64,000 bases of DNA. It comes from Phycisphaerales bacterium (GTDB lineage Bacteria > Planctomycetota > Phycisphaerae > Phycisphaerales > SM1A02). This document shows positions 18,430 to 27,401 of this stretch, piece by piece; the first letter of the stretch is position 1; the number at the start of each line of letters is the position of its first letter. Location: positions 438,651-502,650 of the forward strand of contig JAKVBX010000001.1 in NCBI GenBank assembly GCA_022446795.1, read 5' to 3'. The notes under the pieces are model-generated. The model was not told the origin of the DNA. It did not search any database and saw only the letters and a list, made by a program, of their open reading frames with translations. Position numbers and translations under genes: made by a program.

Positions 18430-19449
18430 ATGTTCAGCCTGGCCGTTACCGCAGTCCTGCCCGCGATCCTGGGCGCCGACCTGACCGTTCAAGATGCAGA
18501 CAGCAGCTTTGCCGTCAACCTGTCGACGTCCATCTTCAACCTCGGCTCACTGATCGGCGACTACGACGCCGAGACCAATCCCGGTGGCACCATCACCATC
18601 CCGGGTGCCTGGGGCGGTGGCGACAACCAGGCCATCCCGATCGAATTCACCTCGGGGACCGAGGTGGCTGGCAACAGCAACCCCCGCGGCGGCCTCGGCC
18701 TGGAGCCCTTCGAAGACCAGGGCACGGCCATCCTGTACGGCATCGATCTTGATGGACTCAATGGATCGACGATCCCGGTCAACCTGTCACTGACGCTGCT
18801 GTACGAGACCTTCCACACCCAGAACCCAACGGCGCTCTTTCCCGGTGGCGTCCCGATCACGCTTCCCATTGGCGAAGCCACGCTCGACACGTGCCAGGTC
18901 CAGCAGACCCAGAGCGTCTCGGTGCCCCTGGAACCACTGGATGAGTCGTCCTACTCGATCACGGCCGCCGTACCGGTCGTCATCAACTTGCAGGCGACCT
19001 ACCAGGGACAGCCACTGCCGCTTCCCGCCCTGCCAGCCATCCTGGCCGTGACCGGCGAGTACTCGATCACCGACGAGGGCCCCGTGTTCGTCATGACATA
19101 CAGCTTCGACCAGGAGGAGGTCGTGGATCTCCCCGGTGACGAACCGCTGCCACCGATTCCGGTCGAATTGCCCACGCTCATCCCCCCGGGCAGCGTGGCC
19201 AATGTCCTGATCTCGCTCATCCCCGATTCCTCGACGACCACGCTCGCCGTGAACGGCACCATCGTGGCCACGGGTGAACCGGATACGCTCCCCTGCGACG
19301 CCACCGGAGATGGTGTCATCGATGCCAATGACATCCTGGCCGTGCTGGCCGACTGGGGGCCGTGCCCCGGCTGCGACGCCGACACCAACGGCGACAACGT
19401 GGTGGACGTCAACGACATCCTGGACGTGCTGGAGTGCTGGCCGTCCTGA
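18430..19449 (+). CDS. Secreted protein of unknown function with C-terminal GC-type dockerin
   Basis: A 339-residue exported protein. The start at 18430 is preceded by GAGGAGGGG, a strong ribosome site, and gives a signal peptide of about 18 residues. The body (about 20-280) is beta-rich and resembles no enzyme family I know; it looks like a structural or carbohydrate-binding layer. The C-terminus is a two-repeat dockerin-like module (GDGVIDANDILAVLADWG and GDNVVDVNDILDVLECW) with Cys residues around the inter-repeat turn. It may be anchored or sorted by this tail. Confidence 0.8.
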   Translation: MFSLAVTAVLPAILGADLTVQDADSSFAVNLSTSIFNLGSLIGDYDAETNPGGTITIPGAWGGGDNQAIPIEFTSGTEVAGNSNPRGGLGLEPFEDQGTAILYGIDLDGLNGSTIPVNLSLTLLYETFHTQNPTALFPGGVPITLPIGEATLDTCQVQQTQSVSVPLEPLDESSYSITAAVPVVINLQATYQGQPLPLPALPAILAVTGEYSITDEGPVFVMTYSFDQEEVVDLPGDEPLPPIPVELPTLIPPGSVANVLISLIPDSSTTTLAVNGTIVATGEPDTLPCDATGDGVIDANDILAVLADWGPCPGCDADTNGDNVVDVNDILDVLECWPS

Positions 19450-19473
19450 TCGGCCGACGGGATTTGCAGGCGA

Positions 19474-20391
19474 TCAGAGGCGAGCGGCCTTTCGCTGCGC
19501 CATGGCTTCCTTCCTGGCGTACCAGCGCTTCTGCCCGAGCAGCTTGGTCATACCGTGGTCCCCCACGGCCAGGGCCAGGACGCGATAGAGCATGCGACTG
19601 CGACCGACGGGCCCCGTGATCGGGGACCGGAGGGCCAGGGAAAAACCACCAGTCAGGTAGTAGACATAGTGCCACCACCCACTGGGCATGTAGACGGTGT
19701 CGCCATGCTCGATGACGCACTCGAAGCCCTCGGCGTCCAGCAGGCGGGGATACCGTTCGAAATCGGGATTACCCAGGTCCACGTTGTGCGACACGGTGAA
19801 CTTGTGGCGGTACAGGTGGCTGGACCACTGCGGCCCATACAGAACCACTCGCTTGGTTCCATGGAACTGGGTCAGGAAGACATGCGACAGGTCGACATCG
19901 AAGTGCCCGTCGACATGACTCGTCTCGCCCCCGAAGAACATGAAGGGATGCCGAGTCGCCCACTTCCGGGCGAACACCGGGTAGTCGAAGTCATGACAGA
20001 GTTCCGGCGCATACTTGAAGATGTTGAACAGGAACAACCGCTTCTTGGTGGGCTCGTGATCGATCAGGTCAAGGTAGTCCCGGAACGGCATGCGATCGTC
20101 CGTGCTGCCATAGCTGGCCCCCGAGTCCGCGAAGGCTTCCTCGTAGACCGGAACACTGATGTCGCCATAGGTTTCCCGAAAGTAGTCCAGGGTCCACTTC
20201 TCTCGCGCGGGCCATGCGTTGGAGAAAGAGCGGAAGACCACGGGGCGGCGTGGCCGAAAGTAGTTCTCGAGAAACTCCTCCGGCGAAAGCTCATCTCGCC
20301 GTTCCAGGGGCGACAGGTTGAGCGTCATCGATCCACGTCCAGCGTCAACACTCGACGTCACAGCCGACTCCATGACCGTACTCTCACTCAT
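19474..20391 (-). CDS. JmjC-like cupin protein (Cupin_8)
   Basis: A 305-residue Fe(II)/2-oxoglutarate oxygenase-like protein. The likely iron triad is His163 and Asp165 (GHFDVD) with His241 in MPSGWWHYV, and HGTKRVVLYGP provides the 2-oxoglutarate lysine. These features match the Cupin_8/JmjC hydroxylase group, whose members hydroxylate proteins or small molecules. The substrate is unknown. A GGAG site lies about seven bases before the ATG. It is transcribed away from the lipoprotein gene's start but on the same strand, directly downstream of it, so the two may be co-transcribed. Confidence 0.8.
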   Translation of the reverse strand: MSESTVMESAVTSSVDAGRGSMTLNLSPLERRDELSPEEFLENYFRPRRPVVFRSFSNAWPAREKWTLDYFRETYGDISVPVYEEAFADSGASYGSTDDRMPFRDYLDLIDHEPTKKRLFLFNIFKYAPELCHDFDYPVFARKWATRHPFMFFGGETSHVDGHFDVDLSHVFLTQFHGTKRVVLYGPQWSSHLYRHKFTVSHNVDLGNPDFERYPRLLDAEGFECVIEHGDTVYMPSGWWHYVYYLTGGFSLALRSPITGPVGRSRMLYRVLALAVGDHGMTKLLGQKRWYARKEAMAQRKAARL

Positions 20392-20418
20392 GCACGAACT
20401 CCGGCAGTCACTCGGCGA

Positions 20419-20841
20419 TCAGGAACCGTCCGCGTTACGGTAGAACCGCGCGTGGTAGCGGTACCACTTCTCGCGAACCGGCTGCTCGACATCAACCATT
20501 GAACCGCCCTCGGCCCAGGCCGCACCACTGGTGTAGGGGCCGAAGATGGGCTGAAGTTCCAACTGGGTGGAGGTCCCCTGGTAACTGCGATCCCACTGGA
20601 CCATGTTGGCACCGATGTCCTCGGCAGCAGCGACAGCGGCATCTCGACCGGGATCATTCGTGGCCGCGAACGTAGACACACCAATCAGGTGTGCCTGCTC
20701 GGAAGCGGGTGTCGTGGTCACCACGACGACGGAAGTCGTCCGTGGAAACTTCTGACCCTGGTAGTTGGTCAGGTAGGGATTGCTGCACCCTGCCGCCAGC
20801 AGGACCAGTCCACCAAGCATGCCGATGACGATTCGCCTCAT
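20419..20841 (-). CDS. Small lipoprotein of unknown function
   Basis: A 140-residue predicted lipoprotein. The lipobox LLAAGC places the lipid-bearing cysteine at residue 19. The mature part has no family signature that I recognise and ends in an aromatic and basic run (EKWYRYHARFYRN). The start at 20841 has AGGAG eight bases upstream and a TATCAT box 25 bases upstream; the longer frame to 21384 has no ribosome site and opposes the sulfatase gene, so it is rejected. Confidence 0.75.
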   Translation of the reverse strand: MRRIVIGMLGGLVLLAAGCSNPYLTNYQGQKFPRTTSVVVVTTTPASEQAHLIGVSTFAATNDPGRDAAVAAAEDIGANMVQWDRSYQGTSTQLELQPIFGPYTSGAAWAEGGSMVDVEQPVREKWYRYHARFYRNADGS

Positions 20842-20865
20842 GAGAAGATCTCCTGGATGGCCGTC

Positions 20866-20871
20866 ATGATA
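20866..20871 (-). promoter_or_regulatory. candidate -10 box (TATCAT) of the lipoprotein gene
   Basis: TATCAT on the minus strand, 24 bases before ATG 20841, leaves room for a short leader carrying the AGGAG ribosome site. No convincing -35 box is seen. Confidence 0.35.
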
Positions 20872-21013
20872 GCGCAGGCAGGGAAAATCCGCCGGGGGAA
20901 CGGGGTCTCGACCCCGCCAGGCTGCCCCGGCCGCCCGACATCGCCAGATCACGACCCTGGGCAGACTGGCCTTCGGACCCTGCCTCGATGTCGATTTCGT
21001 GGGATGATCAGGC

Positions 21014-22507
21014 ATGCCTTCAACCGGTTGCGCCCTGCCCACGATTCTCCTTGCGGCCATCGCCCTGTGCCTGGCCTTCCTGGTCGCCGCCACGGACAAC
21101 CCGGCGCCACCACAGGCCCCGCCCAACATCGTGATCGTCTTCGCAGACGACCTGGGCATCGGCGACGTGACCTGCATGAACTCCAACTCGAAGATCCCCA
21201 CGCCGCGGATGGACCAGGTCGCGGCCTCGGGCATGAGGTTCACGGACGCCCACAGCCCCGCCGCCGTCTGCACGCCCAGTCGATACGCCCTGCTGACCGG
21301 ACGGTACCCGTGGCGCAGCAGCCTGAAGCGTTGGGTCCTCGGTGGCTCCAGCCCGGCCCTGCTCGAACCGGATCGCCCAACCATGGCGTCACTGCTGGCC
21401 GACCAGGGCTACCAGACCTCGTGCATCGGCAAATGGCACCTGGGCCTCGGAACCCAGGATCCGGTCGACTGGGAGGCCCCACTTCGACCAGGGCCCCAGG
21501 ATGCCGGCTTTGACGAGTTTTATGGAATCTCCGCCTCGCTGGACATGCCCCCATACGTCTTCATCGAGAACGACCGGCCGGTTGCCGAACTCACGGGCCA
21601 GGTCGACAAGAGTGGCCATCGTCGCCAGGGCGGTGGTGGATTCTGGAGGGCTGGCCGAGCGTCCGAGGACTTCGAGTTCGACCAGGTCCTCCCTCGCATC
21701 ACCAGCCGGGCCGAGGAGACGATCAAGCGATTTGCCGCCGATGATCGCCCCTTCCTGGTCTACGTCCCACTGACCGCACCTCACACCCCATGGGTGCCCA
21801 CGACGGCCTTCGACGGTCGAACCTCGATCGGACACTACGGCGACTTCACCGCACAGGTGGATGACACCGTGGGTCGCATCGTCGACGCGCTGGATGAGGC
21901 TGGAGCTCTTGGCAACACCCTCCTGATCGTGACCAGTGACAACGGAAGCCACTGGCCGGATGCCGACATTGAAAAATGGAAGCACGACGGCAACATGGGA
22001 TACCGCGGCCAGAAGGCCGACATCTGGGAAGGCGGTCACCGCATCCCATTGCTGGTGAGTTGGCCGGGCGTGATCGAACCGGGATCAACCTGTGACAAGA
22101 CCATCTGCCTGACCGACCTGTTTGCCACCTGCGTCACCGCCGGTGGTGGACAGTGGGATACCAACGCCGGTGAGGACAGCGTCGACCTCGGGCCACTGTT
22201 GCGTAACGAAACATGGTCCGATCCCCGGGAAGGCATCATCCACCAGTCCGGCGATGGGCTCCTCGCGATCCGATGCGGCAAGTGGAAGTTGATCGAAGCC
22301 CTTGGATCCGGAGGATTCAGTTCGCCCAAGCGACCCAAGCCGGACGCCGATGGTCCCGCTGGTCAACTCTATGACCTTGAGGTTGATCCCGCCGAAACAA
22401 CCAATCTCTACAACAGTAGACCCGAGATCGTCGCGCGACTGACCACGCTGCTCGAACAGATCAGAACGCAGCCCGCCTCCGTTCCGCCGGGCTGGAATCG
22501 TCGCTGA
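21014..22507 (+). CDS. Secreted arylsulfatase A-type sulfatase
   Basis: A 497-residue type I sulfatase. A hydrophobic N-terminal segment (about 8-26) is a signal peptide or anchor. Asp45-Asp46 (FADDLG) bind calcium, and Cys86 in VCTPSRYALLTGR is the cysteine converted to formylglycine, followed by the conserved Arg. Further family motifs are GKWHLG and TSDNGSHW. It removes sulfate esters, probably from algal polysaccharides, as planctomycete sulfatases do; the exact substrate is unknown. No sulfatase-modifying enzyme is in this window. Confidence 0.9.
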   Translation: MPSTGCALPTILLAAIALCLAFLVAATDNPAPPQAPPNIVIVFADDLGIGDVTCMNSNSKIPTPRMDQVAASGMRFTDAHSPAAVCTPSRYALLTGRYPWRSSLKRWVLGGSSPALLEPDRPTMASLLADQGYQTSCIGKWHLGLGTQDPVDWEAPLRPGPQDAGFDEFYGISASLDMPPYVFIENDRPVAELTGQVDKSGHRRQGGGGFWRAGRASEDFEFDQVLPRITSRAEETIKRFAADDRPFLVYVPLTAPHTPWVPTTAFDGRTSIGHYGDFTAQVDDTVGRIVDALDEAGALGNTLLIVTSDNGSHWPDADIEKWKHDGNMGYRGQKADIWEGGHRIPLLVSWPGVIEPGSTCDKTICLTDLFATCVTAGGGQWDTNAGEDSVDLGPLLRNETWSDPREGIIHQSGDGLLAIRCGKWKLIEALGSGGFSSPKRPKPDADGPAGQLYDLEVDPAETTNLYNSRPEIVARLTTLLEQIRTQPASVPPGWNRR

Positions 22508-22748
22508 GCGAGGATCCGGCAGTTCGACACCGGACTCTTGCCGGAACCAGATCCCACGCCAAAGACAGCCTCTCTCCACAAGCCGTCCCGCCGGAGTGGC
22601 GATAGCGATGTCAATACCGGCACCGCAGTCGAAACGGATGACTTCAGCATTGACGGCTGGCTACCGCGGATTCACACTGAATTGATGGGACATGGGGGGC
22701 TTGCCCACCCTGGGGTCCTCGATCAAATCGAGAGTGGGAGAAAATCAG

Positions 22749-25700
22749 ATGAACAGCAGAGTATCCGGTTGGATGATGACCGCGTTCAGCGTACTTCTTG
22801 GGACTGTCGCCGTTGCTGACGTGCGACAGATGACATTCCATGAAGTTGTTCATACGGCAGATGCAATCTTCATCGGCCGCGTCGCCTCAACTGAAGGCTT
22901 CGAAACCCCCGGCATGGTCTGCACGAGGGTGACGTTCGACGCCATTTCGCCCATCGCCTTTCGGCCGACGGCCGCACCATACATGGGCGACACGATTGAC
23001 CTCGAGTATGCCGGCGGCACCGTACCGGGCCGGAGCACCAGCGTGTGCTGCCAACCGACCTTCGAGGTCGGCACCGAGGTGATCGTCATGACACAACTCG
23101 ACGGCCGGCGCCTGATGGTCCCCTTTGCCGGGGGAACACAGGGACTGTTCCGCGTCATCCGCGATGCCGACGGCACGCCCTGGCCCCTCACGTGGTCTCG
23201 CCGAGGCCTGCTTCCAGGCAGCCTCTATCGAATGCGGCAGACCGATCCCATCGCGGAGATACACGGCGGCGTCCCGAGCTACATCGATCTCCAGCAGACT
23301 GAGACCATCGAGGCCCCGGTCGCCTTGATGAGCGGCAACGCCTCGACTCGCCAGCCAGATCGGCCGCAGGCGATCCTCTCACTGGACGCTTTCACCGAGG
23401 CCATCTCCAATGCACTCGCGATATCAGCCCCACCCGTGGTCGAGACCCTTCACGGCAAGCGGGCCGCATTCGGACCGGTCAAGCCAGTCGCGGACCGACC
23501 CGTCCTGACGCCATTCGCCCCAACAGGCTACTCGGCTACGGCACGCGGATCGCTCTGCTACTGCGGCTATGTCGACCCCTATCAGAACATGCAGCAGTAT
23601 CCCAGCTCATGGGGCACGTCCTACGACAACAACAACTGGACGATGGGTACCTGGAATCTCATTTCCGACATCTTCGTCTATCACGCATCCGACGGCAGCT
23701 GGGCAAACAACACCACCAGCGAATTCTGTGGCTGGCCCAGCGGCTCCGACATCTCGGGCCAGTACTCATCCTTCTCGGGCTGGGGCACCGCGACAGCCTT
23801 GTGTGTCACCACGACGTGGTGCGAGTGTTGCAAGATCCGCGAGGCCGACATCATGTTCAACCCGGCCTACAGTTGGAGATACGACATCGAGCAGGTCGTG
23901 GGGACCACCGGCACACAGGCCCTGTACCGACGATCCCTGAGACATGAATTGGGACACTCGGTCGGGCTCGAAACTGGCGGATCCTGTGGCACCGAGGACT
24001 ACCAGTACAACGTGCCATGCTCCATGGGCCGGCACAACTCCCAGACCTGCGTGGAAAGTGCACAGGGCAACCATGCGATCGATGCCGCCGCCATCCGGGA
24101 CTACTATCCCGATAACAGCCTTGAGGATGTTGGCGCCGAGTCCTGGTACGCATCAGGCGAAGCCGTCTCAGCGAGCGTTGACCCCCCGTCCGTCTTGCAG
24201 GGCGAGACCTTCACGGTCGACGGCGTCTCCGTTGAGAACATCTCCAGCACCGTGCAGCAGGATGTCCGGCTCCGTGTCTATCTCTCGGAGAACACCACCA
24301 TCACGACACACGACGACCTCGTCGCGGAATACCAGTTCACCAACATGTCCAAGGACTCAAGTTGGTCGGGCAACCTCAACAACATCGAGGTCCCCTTCAC
24401 GGTCGATCCCGGCGAATACTACGTCGGCCTCATGGTGACGATCGATGGCGACTCGTACAACGACGACGACTACTCGTTCAACGACACGACCTGGGTTCCG
24501 GAGACCATTGCCATCGGCGAAGGTAATCCCTGGGACCACTGGACAATCAGCCAGTTCATGCCATTCGACTATCTCCATGCCAACATCTACATCAACAGTT
24601 CCAACTCCAGCGACGACGGTGGCGGGGACTGTGGAAGCGGTCCATTCATGAACGGGGCCTGGGTCAGGGTTCACATCCCCTATGACGGCCTGCTTCGCCT
24701 CCTCATGCAGGGCGATGAAGGCGCAGGTCTCGATGGCCAACCCAGTTGCGAATCCTTCATCCAGGTCTTCCCCGAGGTCGATGGCACACCGGGCCAACTG
24801 ATCGCGCAGGGCTGCTACACCTGCCTGGATCCCCTGGAACTGGAGGTTCAGCAGAACAGCAAGTTCTTCATTCGAGTCGGTGGACTTGGTGACATCCCGG
24901 CTGACGGCTGGCTCAACGCCGAGATCCTGACACCCGTGACACCCGGTGATGAGCCGGCGTTCGCCTTCCCCGCCCGCTGGGCGCCCTCGATCGTGGACAT
25001 GGGAATGTTCACGCCGACCTATGAAAATGGTGTCTGTGGCCAGGACGACCTGGTCGATGCCTGGCACGCCGTAACAGCCCCCATGTTCATCGGCGACGTG
25101 GCCACCATGCAGGCGACGACCTGCTCCCAGAACACCAACTTCGACACGACGCTCGCGGTCTTCGACAACCAGGGCACGCTGATCGAATGCAATGATGACG
25201 CGCCCTGCGATGACGATTCCAGCTCGGTCACCTCCACGGTTTCCTGGAACGCCTCACCAGGACAGAAGTTCTTTGTCCGCGTGGCCTGCAAGGGCCAGGA
25301 CTGCGGCAGTTACAGCCTGCAGTTCGGGTACGACGGACCAGCCCCACCGGGCAACGATTGCGACAGCCCATTCCCGATGGAGGGGACGACCCAGGCCTTC
25401 AACAACTGGGGCGCCCAGGGATCCAACCTGTACGACTGCGAGGGCACGGTGATCGACAAGGACGTGTGGATGAAGTGGTCGGCTCCCGAGGACGGATGGG
25501 TTCTGATCGGAACGAATCCCGACATCGGCGGCGGCGCCAGCTTCGACACCATCGTGGCGGTCTACGAGTCCTGCGACCCCTCGACGATGCTCGCCTGTAA
25601 CAACGACTCCGCCAGTGACGGCAGCTCCATCGTTCAACTGGAGGTCCAGCAGGGCAAGACCTACCTCATCCAGGTCGGCACCGCGTTCAGCGAGACCGAT

Positions 25701-25925
25701 GTCAGTGGCGGCGGTACGCTCTCGATCATTCCGTTCGAGCCTGACATCCTCCCCTGCGACGGCGACGTCACTGGTGACGGCACCACCGGCATCGACGACC
25801 TGTTGATGGTGCTGGAGGCCTGGGGAACGGATGACCCGGAAGCCGACGTCGCCCCCGATGGTGGTGACGGCACCGTCGGCATCGACGACCTGCTCTTCAT
25901 CATCGAGCACTGGGGCTGCGGCTAG
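22749..25925 (+). CDS. Secreted putative metalloprotease with CARDB-like, PPC-like and GC-type dockerin domains
   Basis: A 1058-residue exported protein. It has a signal peptide (about 1-24), then a domain shared by planctomycete secreted proteins, then a metzincin-like motif HELGHSVGLE with His399, Glu400 and His403. The tenth residue after His399 is Thr, not the usual His or Asp ligand, while a Met-turn-like CSMG follows. The order after that is a CARDB-like beta sandwich (about 465-590), two PPC-like beta domains (about 735-860 and 865-990), and a dockerin-like tail (GDVTGDGTTGIDDLLMVLEAWG...). GGGAG before ATG 22749 decides the start. The protease role is inferred from HExxH. Confidence 0.78.
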   Translation: MNSRVSGWMMTAFSVLLGTVAVADVRQMTFHEVVHTADAIFIGRVASTEGFETPGMVCTRVTFDAISPIAFRPTAAPYMGDTIDLEYAGGTVPGRSTSVCCQPTFEVGTEVIVMTQLDGRRLMVPFAGGTQGLFRVIRDADGTPWPLTWSRRGLLPGSLYRMRQTDPIAEIHGGVPSYIDLQQTETIEAPVALMSGNASTRQPDRPQAILSLDAFTEAISNALAISAPPVVETLHGKRAAFGPVKPVADRPVLTPFAPTGYSATARGSLCYCGYVDPYQNMQQYPSSWGTSYDNNNWTMGTWNLISDIFVYHASDGSWANNTTSEFCGWPSGSDISGQYSSFSGWGTATALCVTTTWCECCKIREADIMFNPAYSWRYDIEQVVGTTGTQALYRRSLRHELGHSVGLETGGSCGTEDYQYNVPCSMGRHNSQTCVESAQGNHAIDAAAIRDYYPDNSLEDVGAESWYASGEAVSASVDPPSVLQGETFTVDGVSVENISSTVQQDVRLRVYLSENTTITTHDDLVAEYQFTNMSKDSSWSGNLNNIEVPFTVDPGEYYVGLMVTIDGDSYNDDDYSFNDTTWVPETIAIGEGNPWDHWTISQFMPFDYLHANIYINSSNSSDDGGGDCGSGPFMNGAWVRVHIPYDGLLRLLMQGDEGAGLDGQPSCESFIQVFPEVDGTPGQLIAQGCYTCLDPLELEVQQNSKFFIRVGGLGDIPADGWLNAEILTPVTPGDEPAFAFPARWAPSIVDMGMFTPTYENGVCGQDDLVDAWHAVTAPMFIGDVATMQATTCSQNTNFDTTLAVFDNQGTLIECNDDAPCDDDSSSVTSTVSWNASPGQKFFVRVACKGQDCGSYSLQFGYDGPAPPGNDCDSPFPMEGTTQAFNNWGAQGSNLYDCEGTVIDKDVWMKWSAPEDGWVLIGTNPDIGGGASFDTIVAVYESCDPSTMLACNNDSASDGSSIVQLEVQQGKTYLIQVGTAFSETDVSGGGTLSIIPFEPDILPCDGDVTGDGTTGIDDLLMVLEAWGTDDPEADVAPDGGDGTVGIDDLLFIIEHWGCG

Positions 25926-25951
25926 CCCTGGAAAAACCACCCTGGAATCAA

Positions 25952-25980
25952 CAAGCCCCCTCGCATTGCGAGGGGGCTTG
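25952..25980. terminator. GC-rich hairpin between the dockerin gene and tRNA-Ala
   Basis: A perfect 14-base inverted repeat around a single T (25952-25965 and 25967-25980; practical stem about 11-12 bp). It lies between two convergent transcripts, so it can stop both the metalloprotease gene on the plus strand and tRNA-Ala on the minus strand. No long T-tract follows on the plus strand; on the minus strand TTGTTGATT follows. Confidence 0.7.
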
Positions 25981-25988
25981 TCATCGAG

Positions 25989-26061
25989 TGGAGCCGATCG
26001 GGCTTGAACCGACGACCTCCTGCATGCCATGCAGGCGCTCTCCCAACTGAGCTACGGCCCC
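25989..26061 (-). tRNA. tRNA-Ala (anticodon GGC)
   Basis: 73 nt with a complete cloverleaf. The acceptor GGGGCCG pairs with CGGCTCC (one G-U), the D-arm is GCTCAGTTGGGAGAGC, the anticodon stem CCTGC/GCAGG carries loop ATGGCAT with GGC as anticodon, and the T-arm contains GGTTCAAGCC. The discriminator is A and the CCA end is not encoded, so it must be added by CCA nucleotidyltransferase. The sequence is very close to bacterial tRNA-Ala(GGC). Confidence 0.96.
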
Positions 26062-26122
26062 ATGAATTCGAATTGTCGCGGCCGAGGCCGCATCGCACAG
26101 TCTATCAGGACTGGAGGCGGTC

Positions 26123-26452
26123 CTACATGGCCGCTTCAAGCGCCTCCGCCATCTTCTCCTTGGGGGTGATACCCACGAAGGTCTGGGTGACTTCGCCACC
26201 CTTGAAGATCAGCACGGTCGGGATGCTCTGGATATTCCGAGCCACGGCGACCTGCTGGTTGTCATCGATGTTCACCTTGCCGACCTTGGCCCGCCCCGCG
26301 TACTCCTCCGCGAGTGCATCAATCGTCGGGGTCAGCATCTTGCAGGGTTGGCACCACTCCGCCCAGAAATCCACGAGCACCGGGACATCGGAGTCGAGAA
26401 CGTCAGATTGGAACCCATCGTCGGTGAAGGTCAGAACGGCTTCAGCTGCCAC
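26123..26452 (-). CDS. trxA: Thioredoxin
   Basis: A 109-residue cytosolic thioredoxin starting at GTG 26452, with GGAG about nine bases upstream. The redox pair is Cys34-Cys37. The active site reads WCQPC rather than the canonical WCGPC, and the fold markers LVDFWAEWC, VNIDDN and SIPTVLIFKGGE (cis-Pro76) are all present. Gln in place of Gly may shift its redox potential. The longer upstream frame to 26677 runs into folP and is rejected. A TATGAT box overlapping the folP stop probably gives it its own promoter. Confidence 0.93.
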   Translation of the reverse strand: MAAEAVLTFTDDGFQSDVLDSDVPVLVDFWAEWCQPCKMLTPTIDALAEEYAGRAKVGKVNIDDNQQVAVARNIQSIPTVLIFKGGEVTQTFVGITPKEKMAEALEAAM

Positions 26453-26494
26453 GGCAATTCTCCGGAGGTTGGGGGGAACACTGGTAGACCGGGC

Positions 26495-26500
26495 ATCATA
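26495..26500 (-). promoter_or_regulatory. candidate -10 box (TATGAT) of trxA on the folP stop codon
   Basis: TATGAT on the minus strand contains the folP TGA stop and sits 42 bases before the trxA GTG. It is one base from the TATAAT consensus. Confidence 0.4.
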
Positions 26501-27398
26501 GCAAGGTCGAAACCGGTCCCGGCACCGTTGGAGAGCCTTCCCGATGGGCCCGGGCCAGACCGGCGGCATGCAGCCCCACGTCATGGACCCGGAACAGCCG
26601 TATCCCGCCCCGATACTGGATGATCGAGGCGGCCACAGAGGCCGGCCCTCGCCGCGAGGCGGGCACGTCCGGCCCACAGATCACCTCCAGGAAGGACTTG
26701 CGAGAGGCCGCCCCGAGGACCGGGTAGCCCTCTGCCACCAGGCGATCGCTCTGGCGGATCAGTTCCCAGTTCTGGGCCACCGACTTGCCGAACCCCAGGC
26801 CGGGATCCACCACGATGGTCTCAGCCGCGACACCCGCCTCCCGGGCGGCTTGGGCCCGGTCACGGAGGAAGCGGCCGACCTCGCCGACGACGTCGTCATA
26901 CGACGGCGGTTGCCGGTACTGGGTGCTGAAGCAGTCCTCGCCAGGTGGTCGCAACCGGTGCATCAGGATCAACCCACAGTTCCGCCGGGCAGCCAGGGCC
27001 AGGATCCCGGGATCCTCCAACCCGGCCGAGACGTCATTGATCGCCTGGGCACCGGCATCCACCGCCGCCTCGGCCACCGCCGAAAGGGTCGTGTCGATCG
27101 AGATGGGGATCTCGCTGTGACGACGAATGGCGGTGATGACCGGAACCACTCGAGCGACCTGGTCCCGAGCATCGATCCGGTCGGCGCCCGGTCGAGTCGA
27201 CTCCCCACCCACGTCGATGATCGTCGCCCCCTGGGATTCCATCTCGAGGGCGCGTTCCGCCGCCAGGTCGGCAGAGGCGTATGAGCCGCCGTCGGAAAAC
27301 GAGTCCGGGGTGATGTTCAGAATGCCCATCAGCCGCGGCTGATCAAGCTCGATCGACAGGGTCGGCGACAGGCGCCATTGGCTCCCCGATCGGTTCAT
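26496..27398 (-). CDS. folP: Dihydropteroate synthase
   Basis: A 300-residue folate-synthesis enzyme joining p-aminobenzoate to dihydropterin pyrophosphate. The signature MGILNITPDSFSDGG is at about residues 24-38, followed by the second motif IIDVGGESTRPGA and the conserved NDVSAGLEDPG, DPGLGFGKSVAQN and SRKSFLEV segments. Its ATG lies four bases after the glmS stop, so it is probably co-transcribed with glmS. Length is slightly above average. Confidence 0.95.
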   Translation of the reverse strand: MNRSGSQWRLSPTLSIELDQPRLMGILNITPDSFSDGGSYASADLAAERALEMESQGATIIDVGGESTRPGADRIDARDQVARVVPVITAIRRHSEIPISIDTTLSAVAEAAVDAGAQAINDVSAGLEDPGILALAARRNCGLILMHRLRPPGEDCFSTQYRQPPSYDDVVGEVGRFLRDRAQAAREAGVAAETIVVDPGLGFGKSVAQNWELIRQSDRLVAEGYPVLGAASRKSFLEVICGPDVPASRRGPASVAASIIQYRGGIRLFRVHDVGLHAAGLARAHREGSPTVPGPVSTLL

Positions 27399-27401
27399 GG
27401 G

